Shown here: one piece after another, positions 1 through 8,104 of the stretch
How positions within the stretch are numbered: the stretch's first letter is position 1
Layout of the letters: every line of letters starts with the position of its first letter
Program-made: the position numbers and the translations under genes
Origin: a virus
Reading direction: 5' to 3' (one strand)
DNA length: 64,000 nt
Virus record (IMG/VR): IMGVR_UViG_3300033153_010326
Coordinates: 1 to 64,000 of that record
Notes under the pieces: model-generated
Databases searched by the model: none
Told to the model about the DNA's origin: nothing
The model's input: the letters and a program-made list of their open reading frames with translations, nothing else

Positions 1-77
1 CTTCCACTGTCTTTTACTGTTAATTCATAAGTTTTTTTAGTATTTCTTGCAATTTTTAAGTCTAACCACTTACTCAC
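1..77 (-). CDS. Virion-operon protein, N-terminus only (runs off window)
   Basis: The first 25 codons of a leftward gene are visible from a GTG start at 77. The RBS AGGAGGA (83-89) lies five bases upstream and overlaps the TAG stop of the endonuclease gene before it. The peptide starts VSKWLDLKIARN. It sits downstream of the capsid and head-tail genes, so a tail or connector protein is likely by position, but nothing in the visible part identifies it. Confidence 0.6.
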   Translation of the reverse strand, partial: MSKWLDLKIARNTKKTYELTVKDSG

Positions 78-87
78 GAAAGTCCTC

Positions 88-777
88 CTATACAGAATTA
101 AATCTTTTTATTTTATTACCTAATTTCTTAAATTGTTTTAATTCTTTTTCCCAAATAATTAAAGTCTTATATCCATATTTTTTATAAGTTTTAATTCTTC
201 TTTTATGTGATTTCTTTTGTTTAGGTAAATTATGCCAATAATCACCATACATTTCAATTATTTTCTTTTGTCCATTTATATTAACAAAATCAGGACAAAA
301 ACTTCCAATTATTAAGTTCCCATTTCCAACAAATTTATATTCTTTAGGTAATATATATTGTAATAATTTATATAACAATTTTTCAGATTTGTTAGGAGAT
401 TTCTTTAACGACTTTGATAATTTCTTTCGCATTTTACTATTATACTCTTTATCTTCCCATTTTAATTGTTGAGCACAACTACCACATCTTTTATGTCTAT
501 AATCGCTTAATTCTTCACCACATTCACAAAAATAAACCTTAGAACATCTACCATCTATATAGCTCGGATTATTTTTACCTTTTCTTTGTTGGCTCATTTT
601 TATTTTTGTTTCTGTAGTATGATACTTTCCAAATCTGGGATGATTTTTTCCTTTCATATTTGGTCTTTTTTTACCAAATATAGGATTTAATTTACCCTTT
701 TTAGCACAGGAACTGCATCTGCCTAATTTTGAACTTTTTGTTATTTTTTTACCGCAATCCTTACATTTTCTTTTCAT
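88..777 (-). CDS. Homing endonuclease, zinc ribbon + NUMOD3 + Vsr/DUF559-like nuclease
   Basis: Probable mobile DNA endonuclease of 229 residues. An N-terminal zinc ribbon (CKDCG...CSSC) is followed by NUMOD3-type DNA-binding motifs (GKLNPIFGKK, GKNNPSY), a second CxC/CxxC ribbon, and a C-terminal PD-(D/E)XK fold resembling Vsr/DUF559 nucleases (CPDFVNINGQKKIIEMYGDYWH, then YKKYGYKTLIIWEKEL). It lies between two virion genes with almost no spacing, typical of a free-standing homing endonuclease. Its own RBS is weak (GAGG, 12 bases upstream). The fold is inferred from motif order. Confidence 0.8.
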   Translation of the reverse strand: MKRKCKDCGKKITKSSKLGRCSSCAKKGKLNPIFGKKRPNMKGKNHPRFGKYHTTETKIKMSQQRKGKNNPSYIDGRCSKVYFCECGEELSDYRHKRCGSCAQQLKWEDKEYNSKMRKKLSKSLKKSPNKSEKLLYKLLQYILPKEYKFVGNGNLIIGSFCPDFVNINGQKKIIEMYGDYWHNLPKQKKSHKRRIKTYKKYGYKTLIIWEKELKQFKKLGNKIKRFNSV

Positions 778-780
778 TTT

Positions 781-1347
781 TTAATTAAACCTCAAAACGT
801 CTAAATCTCCAACACCCATAGAAAACCTATTTAAAACTTTTTCTAATTTTTGATATTTGGTTAATTTATTATTGTATACTACTGTAACTGAATTTGGTAA
901 AATATATTTAGTCCAATCTGGATTAATTAAAATAGAAGAAACAATAGCTATTACATCTATTGTTCTATTATCTGGAGTAGGATAAACAGCATTAGATTCT
1001 ATTTCATAATCAGTAGAACCATATCCAAATAAACTCATCCATACTAAAGCAGACCTTATATAACTTATTAATTCTGTATCACTATATTTATAATAGGTAT
1101 AATTTACCTCTATATTATCTTCTTCCGCTAATCCTGTGGTTGTAATAGTAATTTTATTAGTTGTAGAATTAAAATCATAATCTCCTGTTCCTATTTCTAC
1201 ATTATTAACTAATACCGTAGTAATAGAAGTTATATTTTCTTCAGATATTGTAAAAATATTGGTATCGCTATAAGTAAAAGTTTCAAAATCAGTCTTCAAA
1301 TTATCTTCAATTAATGAACGAATTTTAGTCCTAATTTTTGTAAGCAT
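781..1347 (-). CDS. Putative head-tail connector/adaptor
   Basis: A 188-residue protein two genes after the major capsid gene, where phages place neck and head-completion proteins. The first 90 residues are beta-rich. The second half is helical (DTELISYIRSALVWMSLFGYG) and ends with a helical segment, as in small helical adaptor proteins. RBS AAGGAAT precedes the ATG. No catalytic motif is seen. The call rests on position, size and general character. Confidence 0.45.
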   Translation of the reverse strand: MLTKIRTKIRSLIEDNLKTDFETFTYSDTNIFTISEENITSITTVLVNNVEIGTGDYDFNSTTNKITITTTGLAEEDNIEVNYTYYKYSDTELISYIRSALVWMSLFGYGSTDYEIESNAVYPTPDNRTIDVIAIVSSILINPDWTKYILPNSVTVVYNNKLTKYQKLEKVLNRFSMGVGDLDVLRFN

Positions 1348-1349
1348 TA

Positions 1350-1805
1350 TTATATTCCTTTTTCACTAGTTAATTTTGGTCTACATAATAATATTTCTTT
1401 TCCACGACTTGCTATATAATTATAATGATTGCGTTTTTTTAATAATACTTTTCTTATAGGATTAATTTTTTTTATTTTTATCCATAAATCATATTCTGGT
1501 AATTTCCAATCTAAATATTTAATTAATTGGTCTGCTAATTCCATATCATTGCATAAAGGTTTTACATAAATTCTTTTAGCATTATCAGAAAATCCTGTTA
1601 TAAATAACATTCCTTTATCTTTTTCCCATACTATTTTATCACCCTTATTTAAACATTCAAAAAACAAATCTTTATTAGCTTTTATCATCAATCTTAAATT
1701 ATTACGAGTAATATACATATCCCCATATAAATCCGTAATATTATCTATAAGATTAATCAATATAGATTTTTCTTCTTTAGTAATTTTTTGTGTAAATTTA
1801 ATCAT
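1350..1805 (-). CDS. Unknown virion-operon protein
   Basis: I do not recognise this 151-residue basic protein. An in-frame ATG at 1856 would add 17 residues, but that region is the hairpin that ends the capsid message and has no RBS. The ATG at 1805 (MIKFTQKI) has AGGAA at proper spacing, so I chose it. The middle part (GDKIVWEKDKGMLFITGFSD) reads like mixed alpha/beta and the C-terminus is strongly basic. A GNAT-like fold crossed my mind but no acetyl-CoA motif is visible. Confidence 0.7.
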   Translation of the reverse strand: MIKFTQKITKEEKSILINLIDNITDLYGDMYITRNNLRLMIKANKDLFFECLNKGDKIVWEKDKGMLFITGFSDNAKRIYVKPLCNDMELADQLIKYLDWKLPEYDLWIKIKKINPIRKVLLKKRNHYNYIASRGKEILLCRPKLTSEKGI

Positions 1806-1830
1806 TTTATTTCCTATTTTTTTAATAAAG

Positions 1831-1855
1831 TGGAAGGGGTAATTAGCCCCCTCCA
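1831..1855 (-). terminator. Hairpin after the major capsid gene
   Basis: On the minus strand TGGAGGGGG-CTAATTA-CCCCTTCCA forms a near-perfect stem followed by CTTTATTAAAAAAAT. It lies 15 bases past the capsid stop. It probably acts as a partial terminator or 3'-end stabiliser that keeps capsid mRNA in excess over the genes further on. Confidence 0.7.
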
Positions 1856-1869
1856 CATAAAAACAATTT

Positions 1870-2916
1870 CTATGCCACAGCTAGAGTTGCATCACTTGTG
1901 CAAATCGCAATCGGGTTCACGATAGCCATAACTAAACTCTCATAAGCAAAAACTCCATATGCTAACAAGTTAGAAAGCGAACTTCCCGTAGTACCAGGGT
2001 CAGCTATAACAGGAGTAGGTGTAACTATAACTGCTCTCTGAGCCTTATCTACATCAGCACCCATCAATCTAGCTATATTTTCAGGTATTCTCTTCCTTAT
2101 AAACTTAATAGGCTTACCTTTAGACAATCTTGAATTCCTAGCAACCATTATCATATGATTGGTATTAAGTATAGCTGTATCAGTAGCTGTTCCCCCATCT
2201 GTCTTATTATACTGTACTTTACCAAATACCTTAATTATCTCTACACCAGCTTCTTTCAATCTTGCCTTTAACGTAATATTATAATTAAACGAAGCAACAT
2301 TATCCTTATCATAAGTATCTATTTTCTCTTTAACAGTAGAACCAACCAAAAGTATATAACTATCACCATAATCTTCAAGCTTATGTTTCATAGCTATAAT
2401 AACATCATACAAATCGTCTCCAGATTCCGCATCTCTAGATTGAATCGCAGAACTAGATGGTAGATTATCTTTAAAACTTCCAGCATCAGTAGTATTTTCT
2501 ATAGCATTAATAAGCAAAGTCAATTCTCTCTTATCAAGACCTCTAGTTATCTTTTCTTTCTTTCTAGCAAGTACCTGAGTATCAGGACTGCCTAGAACAT
2601 CTTCTACATTAACATATTCTAATCTTGAATTAAATCCCTGAAAAGATATCTCAGTATCTCCCAAAGGACTTTTCTTAACAGGGGTTATTACTCCATCACC
2701 ATCAACAACTAAAATATACTCTGCTTCATCATCAACATCTGAATAAGTATAAACATGTTCTCCAGGTTCAGCAGGTTCAAGAACATCGGCTATAGCATTT
2801 ATTTCAAAAGCTACAGGCAATCTTTCATCTATAGGTTCCCCTATAAGTCTAGCTACTTCCATTGAATCACCAGGCATCCTAGCAAAACTCTGTTCTAAAT
2901 TCTTATCATTCTTCAT
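1870..2916 (-). CDS. Major capsid protein
   Basis: A 348-residue protein after the protease-scaffold gene, the canonical capsid position. The central part (about 168-235) reads like an HK97-fold spine helix and P domain (helix, then YGDSYILLVGSTVKEKI). The C-terminus (LLAYGVFAYESLVMAIVNP) would finish the A/P domains. The gene is richer in G and C and codon-optimised compared with its neighbours, has a clean AAAGGAGAT RBS, and is followed by a hairpin, all expected for the most expressed virion gene. A shortened paralog lies at 55417-56040. The HK97 fold is inferred. Confidence 0.8.
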   Translation of the reverse strand: MKNDKNLEQSFARMPGDSMEVARLIGEPIDERLPVAFEINAIADVLEPAEPGEHVYTYSDVDDEAEYILVVDGDGVITPVKKSPLGDTEISFQGFNSRLEYVNVEDVLGSPDTQVLARKKEKITRGLDKRELTLLINAIENTTDAGSFKDNLPSSSAIQSRDAESGDDLYDVIIAMKHKLEDYGDSYILLVGSTVKEKIDTYDKDNVASFNYNITLKARLKEAGVEIIKVFGKVQYNKTDGGTATDTAILNTNHMIMVARNSRLSKGKPIKFIRKRIPENIARLMGADVDKAQRAVIVTPTPVIADPGTTGSSLSNLLAYGVFAYESLVMAIVNPIAICTSDATLAVA

Positions 2917-2986
2917 AAATATTATCTCCTTTTATGTTATTTATTATTATATCTTTATTTCCTAATATCTTTAGGTTAATTATTTT

Positions 2987-3601
2987 CTAGTCTTTATAAC
3001 CAAATGCGTCTTTATTAATCTTCTTTTGTATATTAGTGTAATAATCTTTTCCTTTTTCAGGTTTAATCCCAATTATATCATTAGCATTTTCTTTTTCTGC
3101 TTTTAGCTTTGCATTTTCTAATTCTAACTTAGCCTTTTCAAATTTATCTTCATTTAAAATATCTTCATCAGATATTTCATAACTGCCTATTTCAGCACGT
3201 CTTGTTAGAATTTCTTTAGCGTTTTCAGCATACAATTTTACCTGTTTCTTAGCTTCAATAAGCTGTTTAGCAACTTTCTTTATACCATTTTTAAGAATTC
3301 CTTCAGTTTCCAACTTTGCAGTTGTAATAGAATTCTCTAAATCTTTAATCTTTTTAATAGCTTTCCTAAGAGTTTTTGTCTTAGGATATTTTTCAACAGT
3401 AGAGACTTCAATTTTTTCTTCGGCTTTAGGAGCTTTTTCCTCTGGTTTAACAATTTCTTCTACTATCTCTTCTTTAACAACAGTTTCAGGTTTTTCCTCT
3501 TTTATCGCCTCAGATTTTTCAATATTAACCTCTACTTTAGGTTCTTCTTTGACTTCTGGTTTTTCTTCAGAAGTCTTACCATCTTTTATAACATCTTTCA
3601 T
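2987..3601 (-). CDS. Nested scaffold protein from an internal start
   Basis: Inside the protease gene an in-frame ATG at 3601 is preceded by AAAGGAGGAAACACA, one of the strongest RBSs in the window (3606-3615). Translation from it gives 204 residues: an acidic Lys/Glu/Pro stretch and then a long coiled coil ending KKINKDAFGYKD. Making a scaffold from the 3' part of a protease gene is known from lambda C/Nu3 and herpesvirus UL26/UL26.5. The internal site is seen directly; its use is inferred. Confidence 0.65.
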   Translation of the reverse strand: MKDVIKDGKTSEEKPEVKEEPKVEVNIEKSEAIKEEKPETVVKEEIVEEIVKPEEKAPKAEEKIEVSTVEKYPKTKTLRKAIKKIKDLENSITTAKLETEGILKNGIKKVAKQLIEAKKQVKLYAENAKEILTRRAEIGSYEISDEDILNEDKFEKAKLELENAKLKAEKENANDIIGIKPEKGKDYYTNIQKKINKDAFGYKD

Positions 3602-4783
3602 TGTGTTTCCTCCTTTTTCCGAATTTTTAGATATATCTATCCCTACTATTTTTTCTATTTTCATGTAGGTTTTTTCACTTTTTATATCATAAGAAAATAC
3701 TAATCCACATCTATTACATTTTACTTCTTTAGTTATTGATTTTGAAGTACCCAATACTTCATTAATTTTTCCACACTGATAACAAGCTATTTTTCCTATA
3801 TATAAATAAGATAAACCTGGAACCTTGCTTTTAGCTTTTTCTTTAGCCCATGTTATTTTATAAGTTTTTCCACACATAGATTCATTTAAACATTTAAGAG
3901 TAGCTCCTTCTTTATCTCTAGCAAGAATTTTCCAATGACTAGATTTACAACTAGGACATATAATTTGAAAATCTTTCTTTTGAGGGGGATAAATCATATT
4001 TCCCTCTTTATTAACAATAGCTAAACAACTTGGGCATTTTATTTCCGAAGCTTCTAGAGATTCAAATTCACTATTACAATTAGAGCATTTAATTTTTAAT
4101 TTTTGTAAAACTGGAACTGTTACTGTTTTAGTATTATCGTCTGCTATAATTAATTCATCTTTTTTATGAATTGAAGCATAAACTAAATCCTTTGCTTTTT
4201 CCATTCTTTTCATAGCTAACTGCAAAACTTTAGCATCTTTAAATGCAGGTTCTTCTGTCAATAAAATAGCTCCTCCTGCTATTTCTTGCTGTAATAACTC
4301 ATAAGTTCCATCTGCAAGATTTCTTCTTTTGTTTTTAGGACACCAAATTTCATAGCTAGTGGTAAGTTTTTTCTTTTTAAATAAAGTTTTAAAATCTTCC
4401 CATTCTTCATCAAAATTAGATTTATAAATAACTCCATATCCAATAACTTTATCCTGTTTCTGATTATAACTATAATCTATATAATGCCCTACTACATATC
4501 TTCTTTGATGGTCTATATTAATAGGTTTACCTATCATAGAAGGTAATGCTTTTAAAAGAGGTTTTTTTGGTAATCTGGCATTGTTTTTATTCGCTTTATT
4601 TGCAAAAGCATAAGTGCATTTAAATCCTGCTAAATCGGTGTTATTTTTTAACTCATAACCTTTCGTTTTAGCTATAGAGAGTATATCGTTTTTTTCTTTG
4701 CCTTCTTCTAAAAATTCAATTTCAGAATTTATTTCCCAATCTTTTAAAAATTCTTTTACTTGTTTATTCGTAATTAGTTCCAT
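2987..4783 (-). CDS. Capsid maturation protease fused to zinc ribbons and scaffold
   Basis: A 598-residue protein. Residues ~40-195 resemble phage prohead serine proteases of the assemblin type, with a candidate catalytic His in GKPINIDHQRR and Ser in KLTTSYEIW. Residues ~230-375 hold three CxxC zinc ribbons (CSNCNS...CPSC; CPSCKSS...C; CYQCG...CNRC), unusual in this family. From residue 395 the chain is Glu/Lys-rich and coiled-coil, as in scaffolds. An internal start (separate entry) would make that part alone. RBS AGGAGG precedes the ATG. It lies directly upstream of the capsid gene. Confidence 0.7.
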   Translation of the reverse strand: MELITNKQVKEFLKDWEINSEIEFLEEGKEKNDILSIAKTKGYELKNNTDLAGFKCTYAFANKANKNNARLPKKPLLKALPSMIGKPINIDHQRRYVVGHYIDYSYNQKQDKVIGYGVIYKSNFDEEWEDFKTLFKKKKLTTSYEIWCPKNKRRNLADGTYELLQQEIAGGAILLTEEPAFKDAKVLQLAMKRMEKAKDLVYASIHKKDELIIADDNTKTVTVPVLQKLKIKCSNCNSEFESLEASEIKCPSCLAIVNKEGNMIYPPQKKDFQIICPSCKSSHWKILARDKEGATLKCLNESMCGKTYKITWAKEKAKSKVPGLSYLYIGKIACYQCGKINEVLGTSKSITKEVKCNRCGLVFSYDIKSEKTYMKIEKIVGIDISKNSEKGGNTMKDVIKDGKTSEEKPEVKEEPKVEVNIEKSEAIKEEKPETVVKEEIVEEIVKPEEKAPKAEEKIEVSTVEKYPKTKTLRKAIKKIKDLENSITTAKLETEGILKNGIKKVAKQLIEAKKQVKLYAENAKEILTRRAEIGSYEISDEDILNEDKFEKAKLELENAKLKAEKENANDIIGIKPEKGKDYYTNIQKKINKDAFGYKD

Positions 4784-4799
4784 TATTTCCTCCTAAAAT

Positions 4800-5321
4800 T
4801 TATGGAGTTTTCCATTGTATTTGACTTGATTCAAATTTAATTTTATCTTTTTTTATTGTATATAATTTTCCATTAGGAAGTTCTACTTCAATTTCAATAT
4901 TAGTATTATTTATAGTATCAAAATTAGCAGTTTCTCCGGCATTTATATAAATAGAAAACTGTCCTAAAGAAGGTTTAGTTATTTTAATTTGATTATCATT
5001 TCCTCCTGAATTAGTTGTAGCTTTTTTTATTGAATGTTTTTTATTATCATAAATCTCACATCTAATTTTCCATCCAGATATATCTTCTCCAGCATTAGCT
5101 TCAAATTCAATACTGTCTCCTACATATATATTAGTTATCATTACCCCCCCCCCCCTTTCTTCTTTTATATTTAAAGAAATAGTTTTTCTAATAGGAAGTA
5201 AGGTAATTTGTTTTTTCTTATTTTGTAATGTTACATTAAGAGGATATTTAATTTTATATATAGTTGTAATATCTCCCATTATTTTTCCTAATATTCCTTT
5301 CGTAACAAACCCCATGCTCAT
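4800..5321 (-). CDS. Virion-operon beta-rich protein with a 12-base G tract
   Basis: A 173-residue protein of unknown function. The first ~55 residues start MSMGFVTKGILGKI, sharing a TKGIL motif with the repeat protein at 7499-8101. Then a run of 12 G encodes RGGGV, directly followed by an in-frame ATG (MITNIYVGDSIEFEAN) that starts an Ig-like beta-sandwich with an NxGE loop. With 11 G the first part would stop in TAATG, splitting the gene into two coupled cistrons; 10 or 13 G also stop soon after. Probably a decoration or baseplate component. Confidence 0.65.
   Translation of the reverse strand: MSMGFVTKGILGKIMGDITTIYKIKYPLNVTLQNKKKQITLLPIRKTISLNIKEERGGGVMITNIYVGDSIEFEANAGEDISGWKIRCEIYDNKKHSIKKATTNSGGNDNQIKITKPSLGQFSIYINAGETANFDTINNTNIEIEVELPNGKLYTIKKDKIKFESSQIQWKTP
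5144..5155. repeat. Poly-C/G(12) tract in coding sequence
   Basis: Twelve consecutive C on the plus strand (G in the message), striking in so AT-rich a genome. It sits at the boundary between the two parts of the 4800-5321 gene. Such tracts slip during replication and act as on/off or fuse/split switches in many phase-variable genes. A homopolymer sequencing error cannot be excluded. Confidence 0.85.
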
Positions 5322-5340
5322 AATTATTTTTTCCTTATTT

Positions 5341-7332
5341 TTAAATTTTCTTTACTTTGTAATTTTTTACAGTATTTTCTGGATTATATTCTACTATAAC
5401 TTGATAATTTCCTATAGCGTCAATATCATTTTCTAAATCATTAGCAGAATTATAAATTTTAATTTTACAACTTGTCAAATGTCCTCCAGCATAAATAGTA
5501 TCAAATACTCTGAAATTTTCTTGAGCAAGTCCTAAACATCGTTTCACTAAACTTTCTATAGATGATAAATCCGCTTTATATTCTGATTTTTTATTTATAA
5601 TTTCAGGATATATTTTATCTGTTTCTAATTTTATATTTTGTAAATCTTTTCCAAAAGAACTAACTATATTGTGATTTGTTTTTAATTCATCCCATACAGC
5701 ATCTGCTACATCTTCTGGACTTACAGCACCTAAAATATTTAAAGTAACATTTTCTGTATGGTCGCTTATTTCTACTACTATATGTTGAGTTTGGAAACCT
5801 ACTTTATCAAAAATAATATCTCTATCAGAATCATAATATTCATATTCCCAAGTAAAAGGGCTATTTTTTAATTGCCAATCTGAACCATCATCAGGCAAAA
5901 ATTGTAAATTAGCTAGGTGATTTCCATCTTTATCTTTTACATTAAAAGTTACTATATATTTTTGAACCGTTATATTTAAATCGTCTATTGTTTCTTTACT
6001 AGATTGGTCTATAATTTTTAATTGGCAATTTATAACTTCGATATTATTAAATATATACTGAAAATTTCTAACAGCTTCTTGTAAAGTTCCATATTCTCCT
6101 TTTGGGATATTAATCCAACCGCTTTCTTCAATATTATAATAAGCTACTGCTTGTTCTATATCTCCATCAGGGTCAGATATTGTAGCATCCAAAAAGGGTT
6201 TTATTGTATTATGGTCTTTGCAAATTTTATCTTCTCCAGCATAAACTATTGGAGGACTTCCTACTAATGCTGTAAATTCTAACACATCTAATTCTATTTG
6301 TTGTTCTCCATTGCTTATCAAAAAAGCTTTAAATAATATTTTTTCATTAGTAATAGGAAAAGCCTCTATATTATTATGAATAGTATTAACATCATTATAT
6401 TGTGTTGAAGTTACAGCCCAAACACTACCGTTCCAATATCTCCAATTTGCTCCATCATCATCTGATAATTGATAAGCTATACTTCCTTCATTTCCAATTT
6501 CTAAAGTTTCTACAAATGCTGTAAATTGTGAAAGACCAGATAATTCCCAAGAAAGTTTAGGTTCTATAGTAGGTTTATCTAAAGAATATATATTTTCAGG
6601 GATAGTATATCCTGGTGTGTAATTACTTGTATGTTGTACCGTATTAAAAATAATTAAATCATTTAATTTAAAATTAGCAGTTAATGTAGTTTCTGGATTA
6701 TTGCCTATTCTAATTATTCCTATGTTTGTATCTCTAGTTCCTGTTTCTAAATTAGTAGTACCCCATTGTACTCCATCAATAAATAAACGAGTAGCTCCAA
6801 TACTAATATCCCAATTAAACTCTATTTCATATTCCACTCCCAATACAGGATTCCAAGAAGGTAAATTACTAGCTATAATAATATTTTCATTTTGGTCATA
6901 GATTACTATTTTAATATCTCCAGAAGTTTGTTGTTGAATTTGAATCATGTTTTTTCTATCATTATCAGCTTTAAAAGTAGAAAATATAACTGCTGTTGAA
7001 GTAGGGTTTTCAGACCAATTAGGAGTAATTAAAAATCTAATACATCCTGTTTGTATTGCTGAAATTATATTATCTCCGTTATAATCTACATATCTTAAAT
7101 CATTATGAGCCAAATCCAATTTTCCTGTCAAAACTGAAGCTCCTCCCACAGAAATTCCAGTTAAATTCCCTTTACCCCAATTAAGATTTATATTATCAGT
7201 ATAAGTCGCTCCACAAGTATAATAATCAGGAATTACTGTTTTTAAACTTACTATTCCATCCAAAATATTAATTTTATCTGAATCATATACATATTCAGAA
7301 GGATTTTCAAAATTATATATTTTATTCGCCAT
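5341..7332 (-). CDS. Tail fibre/adhesin-like protein with LamG-like and Ig-like domains
   Basis: A 663-residue extracellular-type beta protein. Residues ~1-240 look like a concanavalin/LamG jelly roll (FLITPNWSENPTST, LFIDGVQWGTTN, LNDLIIFNT). Residues ~250-350 resemble a fibronectin-like module (ISDDDGANWRYWNG type) and residues 360-540 Ig/cadherin-like repeats (YAGEDK, SDPDGDIEQAVAYY). The C-terminal 120 residues contain an AVWDE motif and a small domain (GLAQENFRVFD, IKIYNSANDLEND, YKVKKI) duplicated at the end of the 8105-8749 protein. The start ATG overlaps the previous stop (TAATG). Probable host-recognition or surface-decoration role. Confidence 0.65.
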   Translation of the reverse strand: MANKIYNFENPSEYVYDSDKINILDGIVSLKTVIPDYYTCGATYTDNINLNWGKGNLTGISVGGASVLTGKLDLAHNDLRYVDYNGDNIISAIQTGCIRFLITPNWSENPTSTAVIFSTFKADNDRKNMIQIQQQTSGDIKIVIYDQNENIIIASNLPSWNPVLGVEYEIEFNWDISIGATRLFIDGVQWGTTNLETGTRDTNIGIIRIGNNPETTLTANFKLNDLIIFNTVQHTSNYTPGYTIPENIYSLDKPTIEPKLSWELSGLSQFTAFVETLEIGNEGSIAYQLSDDDGANWRYWNGSVWAVTSTQYNDVNTIHNNIEAFPITNEKILFKAFLISNGEQQIELDVLEFTALVGSPPIVYAGEDKICKDHNTIKPFLDATISDPDGDIEQAVAYYNIEESGWINIPKGEYGTLQEAVRNFQYIFNNIEVINCQLKIIDQSSKETIDDLNITVQKYIVTFNVKDKDGNHLANLQFLPDDGSDWQLKNSPFTWEYEYYDSDRDIIFDKVGFQTQHIVVEISDHTENVTLNILGAVSPEDVADAVWDELKTNHNIVSSFGKDLQNIKLETDKIYPEIINKKSEYKADLSSIESLVKRCLGLAQENFRVFDTIYAGGHLTSCKIKIYNSANDLENDIDAIGNYQVIVEYNPENTVKNYKVKKI

Positions 7333-7484
7333 TATAACTCCTTAAATAATTGAATCAACCTTTTTTCTAGCTCTAATGCTGGAATTTTTAAAGAAGCATA
7401 CCAAATTGGTTTAGCTATTTTTAATTTCTCAAATAATTTTTTAATATTTTGCCATTGTTTTAATATTTTTTGTTTGTCTAACAT
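7332..7484 (-). CDS. Small helical protein, translationally coupled to the fibre gene
   Basis: Fifty residues starting MLDKQKILKQWQNIKK, predicted fully helical and amphipathic. RBS AGGAG precedes the ATG at 7484. Its TAA stop overlaps the fibre ATG (TAATG), and AAGGAG inside its last codons is the fibre RBS, so the two are coupled. Function unknown; possibly a fibre assembly helper. Confidence 0.7.
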   Translation of the reverse strand: MLDKQKILKQWQNIKKLFEKLKIAKPIWYASLKIPALELEKRLIQLFKEL

Positions 7485-7498
7485 TCTATTTCTCCTAA

Positions 7499-8101
7499 TT
7501 ATAATACATCAATTGCCATTAAAATATTAGTTATGTCTTTCTTCGCTTTTATTATTCTGTTTTTATTTAAAATATATAATTTTTTTCCTATTATTTCTGA
7601 AGACCTACTTAAATTGAAGCTCTTTTCAGCATTTATTGATTTTTGTAAATTTGTTTGGTATAGTTTTTTTCCTTTTATTGTTCTGCAATCATTTAATTCA
7701 AATCTTTTACTTCCTCTAATATTTAGGGGCTTCAAAACATTAAATTGTTTTTGTCCCCTAATATCTAAATTAAATTCAGTTTTAGCGGATAACAATCCTT
7801 TTAATACATAATCTATATTTAATTTTCTTTGAATTTTTCCTATCAATTGATATTGTTTACTATAAATAAATGATTTCTGTCCTACGATATTATATACTAT
7901 TTTAGTATCAAATGATTTTTCCCCAACTATTTGAATAATTAACTGAATTTCTCGAACTATAGGAGACCCTCCACGTCTTATTATAGGAGTTGGAGGAGTA
8001 GGTATTCTTACATGTTTTTTATCTAATATACCTCTAGTAGTGAGGGACAAAACTTTTCTAAGAGCAAGTATACCTTTTGTAATTAGAGAAACGGGTCTCA
8101 T
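7499..8101 (-). CDS. Virion-operon protein built of ten 14-residue repeats
   Basis: A 200-residue protein. The N-terminus contains two GIL motifs (LITKGILALR, LTTRGILDKK), related to the start of the 4800-5321 protein. From about residue 57 the chain is a continuous array of ten 14-residue units with consensus xIxGxKxFxxxxxx, such as NIVGQKSFIYSKQY and DIRGQKQFNVLKPL. A strict 14-residue beta pattern suggests a solenoid or stacked beta fibre. Its place among fibre genes fits a slender shaft protein. I know no named family for it. Confidence 0.65.
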   Translation of the reverse strand: MRPVSLITKGILALRKVLSLTTRGILDKKHVRIPTPPTPIIRRGGSPIVREIQLIIQIVGEKSFDTKIVYNIVGQKSFIYSKQYQLIGKIQRKLNIDYVLKGLLSAKTEFNLDIRGQKQFNVLKPLNIRGSKRFELNDCRTIKGKKLYQTNLQKSINAEKSFNLSRSSEIIGKKLYILNKNRIIKAKKDITNILMAIDVL

Positions 8102-8104
8102 ATT

